Part shown: one piece after another, positions 12,734 through 15,785 of the stretch | Numbering within the stretch: the stretch's first letter is position 1 | How the letters are laid out: each line of letters opens with the position of its first letter | Assembly (NCBI GenBank): GCA_024224995.1 | Contig: JAAENB010000435.1 | Location: 1-15,785 of the forward strand | Reading direction: 5' to 3' | From: a bacterium | GTDB taxonomy: Bacteria > Spirochaetota > UBA4802 > UBA5550 | DNA length: 15,785 nucleotides | Program-made: the position numbers and the translations under genes | The notes under the pieces: generated by a model | Told to the model about the DNA's origin: nothing | Seen by the model: the letters and a program-made list of their open reading frames with translations, nothing else | Database searches by the model: none

Positions 12734-15700
12734 TTAGTCCCAGATCAAAGCCGGTACAACTATAACATCGGGGCCGGCGTTGACGAAAATACGCTTGCCA
12801 TAACGGTCAACCCATATAACATTCAGGTGAGAATTATTATCATTAGTTGGGTTCAGTCCCAAAGAGGAGTCACCAAGTTTAATACTTCTACCGGAGCCGT
12901 AATTGCGGATCCAATACATTCCGGAGTTCGCGCAATGCATATCGCTTTGGCGAAAAGTGGAATAATTAACCTCTGTCCAGTTTGCTCCATCATAGTGATA
13001 ACTCCTGAACCAGCTGCCAAGGTATATATCAGTGCTGCTGTTTCCGCAGACTTTGACAATGGCACTGGGAAAATAATCTGAGCCCTGGTATTGTACTATT
13101 TCCCACTGAGAACCGTTATAGTGCAATAAGATTCCCGAACCACTGTTACCGCCGCTGAAAGTTAAATAAACATTGGAACTTGAAGTTCCCCATATACTTT
13201 TATAGCTGTATGAATGGCTATCCACTTTTGTTTGTATGTCTGCCGGCATTGCCACTTGTGTCCAGCTGCCGTTGGAATAATGAAACAGGGTTTTGCCGCT
13301 GGTGACGTAAAAGTCATAGCTGCTGCTGCCCCATATGGCCCCAAAATTGCCGTTGAACCCGGCCGGGATAGTTAGTTGCTGCCAGGTATAGCCGTTGTAC
13401 TTCAAGAGAGTGTTTCCATCACCTACCGCGTAGACGTTAGAGTTTGATGTTCCCCACACAGCTCGCAGTGTTTCCGTGGTTCCTGATACCGTGTCTGTGA
13501 AAGTACCGTTATCGTTATATTTATCGATCCTGCCGTTCGCGCCGGCGATAAATATATCTCCATCAGGGCTTCCCCAGATAGCGGCAACTGTTCTTACATC
13601 GGAACTGGGAATAGAAACGGGACTGCCGGGAGTGATTGTAAACGTCGCTGCAGCATAATCGCTTGTTACAGACCCATCCTGGTCCCAGGCTCTTACCTGG
13701 ATTGTTGTCGCCTGTGAAGACGCACCGGGAGTAAGTACCAGTTCCGGGTTGGAGCTGTCATTGTTGTTCACTGTCATCCAGCTTGCGTCAAATCCCAGGA
13801 AACGATACGTTAAGGCATCATTGTCGGCGTCGGAAAAAGCGTCGGCAGGGATGGTCACAGTTCGTGTTTTATCGATCAATGCCGTAATATTGGGCATTCC
13901 CGCGTTCACCGTTGGAAGTTTGTTGTCTATTGGCGGATCGTAAACTTTGACAATAAAAGAGGTTATTGCGTAACCGCTGGTCGTAGAGCCATCCTGATCC
14001 CAGGCTATCACCTCAATTGGTGTCGGTTGTGATGAGGCAGTGGGAGTAAGGACCAGTGCCGCGTTATGGGTATCATTGTTGCTAACAGACATCCAGCTTT
14101 TGTCCATTCCCTGAATACGATAACGTAATACATCATTGTCGGCGTCGGAAAATGCATTTGCAGGGATGGTCACTGTTTTTGTTTCTCCCACCACTGCTGT
14201 GATGTTTGGCATTCCCGCGTTCACTGTTGGAACATTATTGTCTCCCGGAATATTTAATTCTCCATGGCTGTTGCTTCCAACAGCAAGAATCGTACCGTCT
14301 GATTTTAGTCCTATGGTATGATATATTCCTGCTGATATTTTTATAACATTGGTCCAGGAGCTTACGTTGCATTGTCCTGAAGAACCATTAAGACCAATAG
14401 CCAGAACAGTGCCGTCTGGTTTTAATCCTACAGTATGGTGATAGCCTGCCGCGATCGCCGTGATATTACTCCAGGTACTTGCGTTACATTGCCCGTAAGA
14501 ATTATACCCTGTTGCTACAACAGTGCCGTCTGATTTTAATCCTACCGTATGCATTGCTCCGGCTCTAACCGCCATGATATTGGTCCAGGAACTTACATCA
14601 CATTGTCCATGACCATTATACCCTGCTGCCACAACCGTGCCGTCAGGTTTCAGTCCAACTACATGGTTAAAACCGCCCGATAGCTCTGAAATATTTGTCC
14701 AGGTACTTGCGTCGCTCTCGCCTGAACCATTAGCCCCATAAGAGCCAGCATAAGCTACTGTGCCGTCTGATCGCAGTCCCACGGTAAAGCAATAGCCGGC
14801 CGCTATTTGCGCAATATCATTCCATGAGCTGACGTTGCATTGGCCATTCGCGTTGTATCCTGCTGCCACAACCGTGCCGTCTGATTTTAGCCCAACAGTA
14901 TGAAGATTCGAATCCCCTGTTGACATCTGAATGATATTTGTCCACCCGGAAACATTAGACTGTCCATAGAGATTGCTTCCCGCGGCAGCCACAGTCCCGT
15001 CTGAACGTAGTGCGCTGCTTTGACCTGAAGATGCTGCAATATCCTTATACGCAATACTCCCGCCAAGATCCCAACCTGACACAGAACATTGGCCATTGGA
15101 AGGGCTGCCGGCGGTTACAACAGTACCGTCCGATTTAATTCCCACTGTATGGTGGTAGCCTGCTGAAATATCGATGATATCATTCCATTCGCTTATGGAA
15201 CACTGACTGTTATTATTATATCCCACAGCTGTAACAGTACCGTCTGTTCTCAGCCCAACCGTATGATCGCCGCCTGAAATAACCTTAACAATATTATTCC
15301 AGCCGCTGGTGTTGTTTTGCCCAAAGTGATTTCTACCAACTGCCAATACAGTACCATCAGCTTTTACCCCAATGGTTTGATTATACCCCGCAGAAATATC
15401 AACAATATCATTCCAGGTTTCAACATTGTTTTGTCCGTAATTATTTAATCCAACAACCACAACAGTGCCGTCGGCCTTTAAACATGCTGTATGGTTTATC
15501 CCTGCCGCGATGGCAACGATATCGGTCAATCCTGATACATTGCATTGCCCGTAATTATTATTTCCTATAGCCACGACAGTACCATCCGCTTTTAATCCAA
15601 CGGTATGGTATGTTCCGGCCGTAACCGCTGCGATATTGTTCCATCCGGTAACATTACACTGGTTATAACCGTTCCACCCCGTAGCTGCAGCCGTACCGTC

Positions 15701-15784
15701 CGATTTCAGCGCTACTGAATGATAGAGATTCGCTGAAACCTGTACAACATCATCGCAGGCACTTATATTTGTCTGACCGTAACT
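12734..15784 (-). CDS. giant RCC1-repeat / Ig-like / beta-propeller surface protein, partial
   Basis: The frame stays open to the right edge (at least 1016 residues; N-terminus missing); a GTG at 15574 is only an internal codon. About thirteen RCC1-like repeats of 38-39 residues come first (visible residues 1-517), pattern NYGQCNVSxWxNIxxIxAGxxHTVGLKxDGTVVAxG. Two tandem Ig/cadherin-like domains of 105 residues follow, each starting PTVNAGMPNITA and containing FSDADND and AWDQDG. Last is a kelch-like propeller region with repeated WGSxxxDIYxxG/LLxYNGxxW units, ending VVPALIWD. RCC1 repeats form a seven-bladed propeller, so two blades' worth of rings may be present. It is likely secreted or cell-surface, with adhesion or binding as a guess. 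No sorting signal is seen at the C-terminus. A terminator lies 32 bp past the stop. Confidence 0.85.
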   Translation of the reverse strand, partial: SYGQTNISACDDVVQVSANLYHSVALKSDGTAAATGWNGYNQCNVTGWNNIAAVTAGTYHTVGLKADGTVVAIGNNNYGQCNVSGLTDIVAIAAGINHTACLKADGTVVVVGLNNYGQNNVETWNDIVDISAGYNQTIGVKADGTVLAVGRNHFGQNNTSGWNNIVKVISGGDHTVGLRTDGTVTAVGYNNNSQCSISEWNDIIDISAGYHHTVGIKSDGTVVTAGSPSNGQCSVSGWDLGGSIAYKDIAASSGQSSALRSDGTVAAAGSNLYGQSNVSGWTNIIQMSTGDSNLHTVGLKSDGTVVAAGYNANGQCNVSSWNDIAQIAAGYCFTVGLRSDGTVAYAGSYGANGSGESDASTWTNISELSGGFNHVVGLKPDGTVVAAGYNGHGQCDVSSWTNIMAVRAGAMHTVGLKSDGTVVATGYNSYGQCNASTWSNITAIAAGYHHTVGLKPDGTVLAIGLNGSSGQCNVSSWTNVIKISAGIYHTIGLKSDGTILAVGSNSHGELNIPGDNNVPTVNAGMPNITAVVGETKTVTIPANAFSDADNDVLRYRIQGMDKSWMSVSNNDTHNAALVLTPTASSQPTPIEVIAWDQDGSTTSGYAITSFIVKVYDPPIDNKLPTVNAGMPNITALIDKTRTVTIPADAFSDADNDALTYRFLGFDASWMTVNNNDSSNPELVLTPGASSQATTIQVRAWDQDGSVTSDYAAATFTITPGSPVSIPSSDVRTVAAIWGSPDGDIFIAGANGRIDKYNDNGTFTDTVSGTTETLRAVWGTSNSNVYAVGDGNTLLKYNGYTWQQLTIPAGFNGNFGAIWGSSSYDFYVTSGKTLFHYSNGSWTQVAMPADIQTKVDSHSYSYKSIWGTSSSNVYLTFSGGNSGSGILLHYNGSQWEIVQYQGSDYFPSAIVKVCGNSSTDIYLGSWFRSYHYDGANWTEVNYSTFRQSDMHCANSGMYWIRNYGSGRSIKLGDSSLGLNPTNDNNSHLNVIWVDRYGKRIFVNAGPDVIVVPALIWD
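13625..14233 (-). repeat. two tandem Ig/cadherin-like domain units, 315-bp period
   Basis: Unit starts at 14233 and 13918 (both encoding PTVNAGMPNITA) are exactly 315 bp or 105 codons apart. The DNA around ggcattcccgcgttcac is nearly identical in both units (about 13893 and 14208), which suggests a fairly recent duplication or ongoing homogenisation. Confidence 0.75.
14234..15784 (-). repeat. RCC1-like coding repeat array, about 13 units
   Basis: Units of about 114-117 bp, each encoding GQCNVSxW...AGxxHTVGLKxDGTV, run from 14234 to the window edge and continue beyond it. Unit lengths vary: the sixth visible full unit has an insertion (DLGGSIAYKDI) and the ninth begins ANGSGESDAS. The array ends in a partial unit, SHGELNIPG. 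Confidence 0.8.
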
Positions 15785-15785
15785 A

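Noticed and set aside
15572..15574. GTG at 15574 as the start of the RCC1-repeat protein
   Set aside because: The same frame and the same repeat pattern continue without a stop to position 15784, so this is an internal Val codon.
14234..15784. Periodic repeats of about 114 bp, possible CRISPR or satellite array
   Set aside because: The period encodes conserved RCC1-like protein repeats in one open frame; spacers are not unique and units are diverged as coding sequence.

Overview
The window (moderate GC, AT-rich in the intergenic stretches) looks like chromosome from a Gram-negative, probably uncultured bacterium. Outer-membrane-barrel and lipoprotein signals point to a double membrane. A 7TM-DISM/AraC receptor, an RCC1-repeat surface protein, orphan ECF sigma factors and a remnant of an ABC-type substrate-binding sensor protein together recall spirochaetes or environmental candidate phyla. 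No marker gene is present, so the lineage is only a guess. I found no rRNA, tRNA, CRISPR array, transposase or phage gene.

Layout. Positions 1-662 are non-coding and full of structured repeats: a nested hairpin, a MITE-like long inverted repeat, and a dispersed hairpin repeat that recurs near 4650. Positions 663-2469 (minus) hold an ECF sigma factor with a C-terminal membrane helix, followed by a zinc-finger-like/FecR anti-sigma protein. Positions 2897-4480 (plus) encode a lipoprotein-type 7TM receptor fused to an AraC DNA-binding domain. Positions 4705-5273 (minus) hold two short genes joined by a TAATG overlap; the first is a deletion remnant of a substrate-binding protein. Positions 5437-6258 (plus) encode a membrane-anchored C39-like cysteine peptidase that runs tail-to-tail into a hotdog thioesterase (6247-6711, minus). 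Positions 6839-7278 are AT-rich and contain palindromes and a frameshifted small membrane protein gene, which collides with the truncated end of a beta-helix lipoprotein gene.

Positions 7262-11385 (minus) form an operon-like block: an outer-membrane barrel protein with two LSm-like modules and a glycogen-binding-like (CBM48/AMPK) domain, then two paralogous beta-helix lipoproteins. Divergent from it, 11546-12675 (plus) encodes a second ECF sigma factor and a membrane protein that ends in the same LSm-like module, so the two transcription units may form one envelope-sensing system. A bidirectional terminator separates them from a very large RCC1-repeat / Ig-like / beta-propeller protein (12734 to the right edge, minus), whose N-terminus is outside the window.

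The overall theme is cell-envelope sensing and surface proteins: two membrane-linked ECF sigma modules, one membrane-bound AraC receptor and a set of secreted repeat proteins, with dispersed structured repeats placed at gene ends. The most novel-looking points are the LSm-like module shared by a candidate anti-sigma protein and an outer-membrane protein, the sigma factor with its own membrane anchor, and the dispersed hairpin with compensatory base changes.
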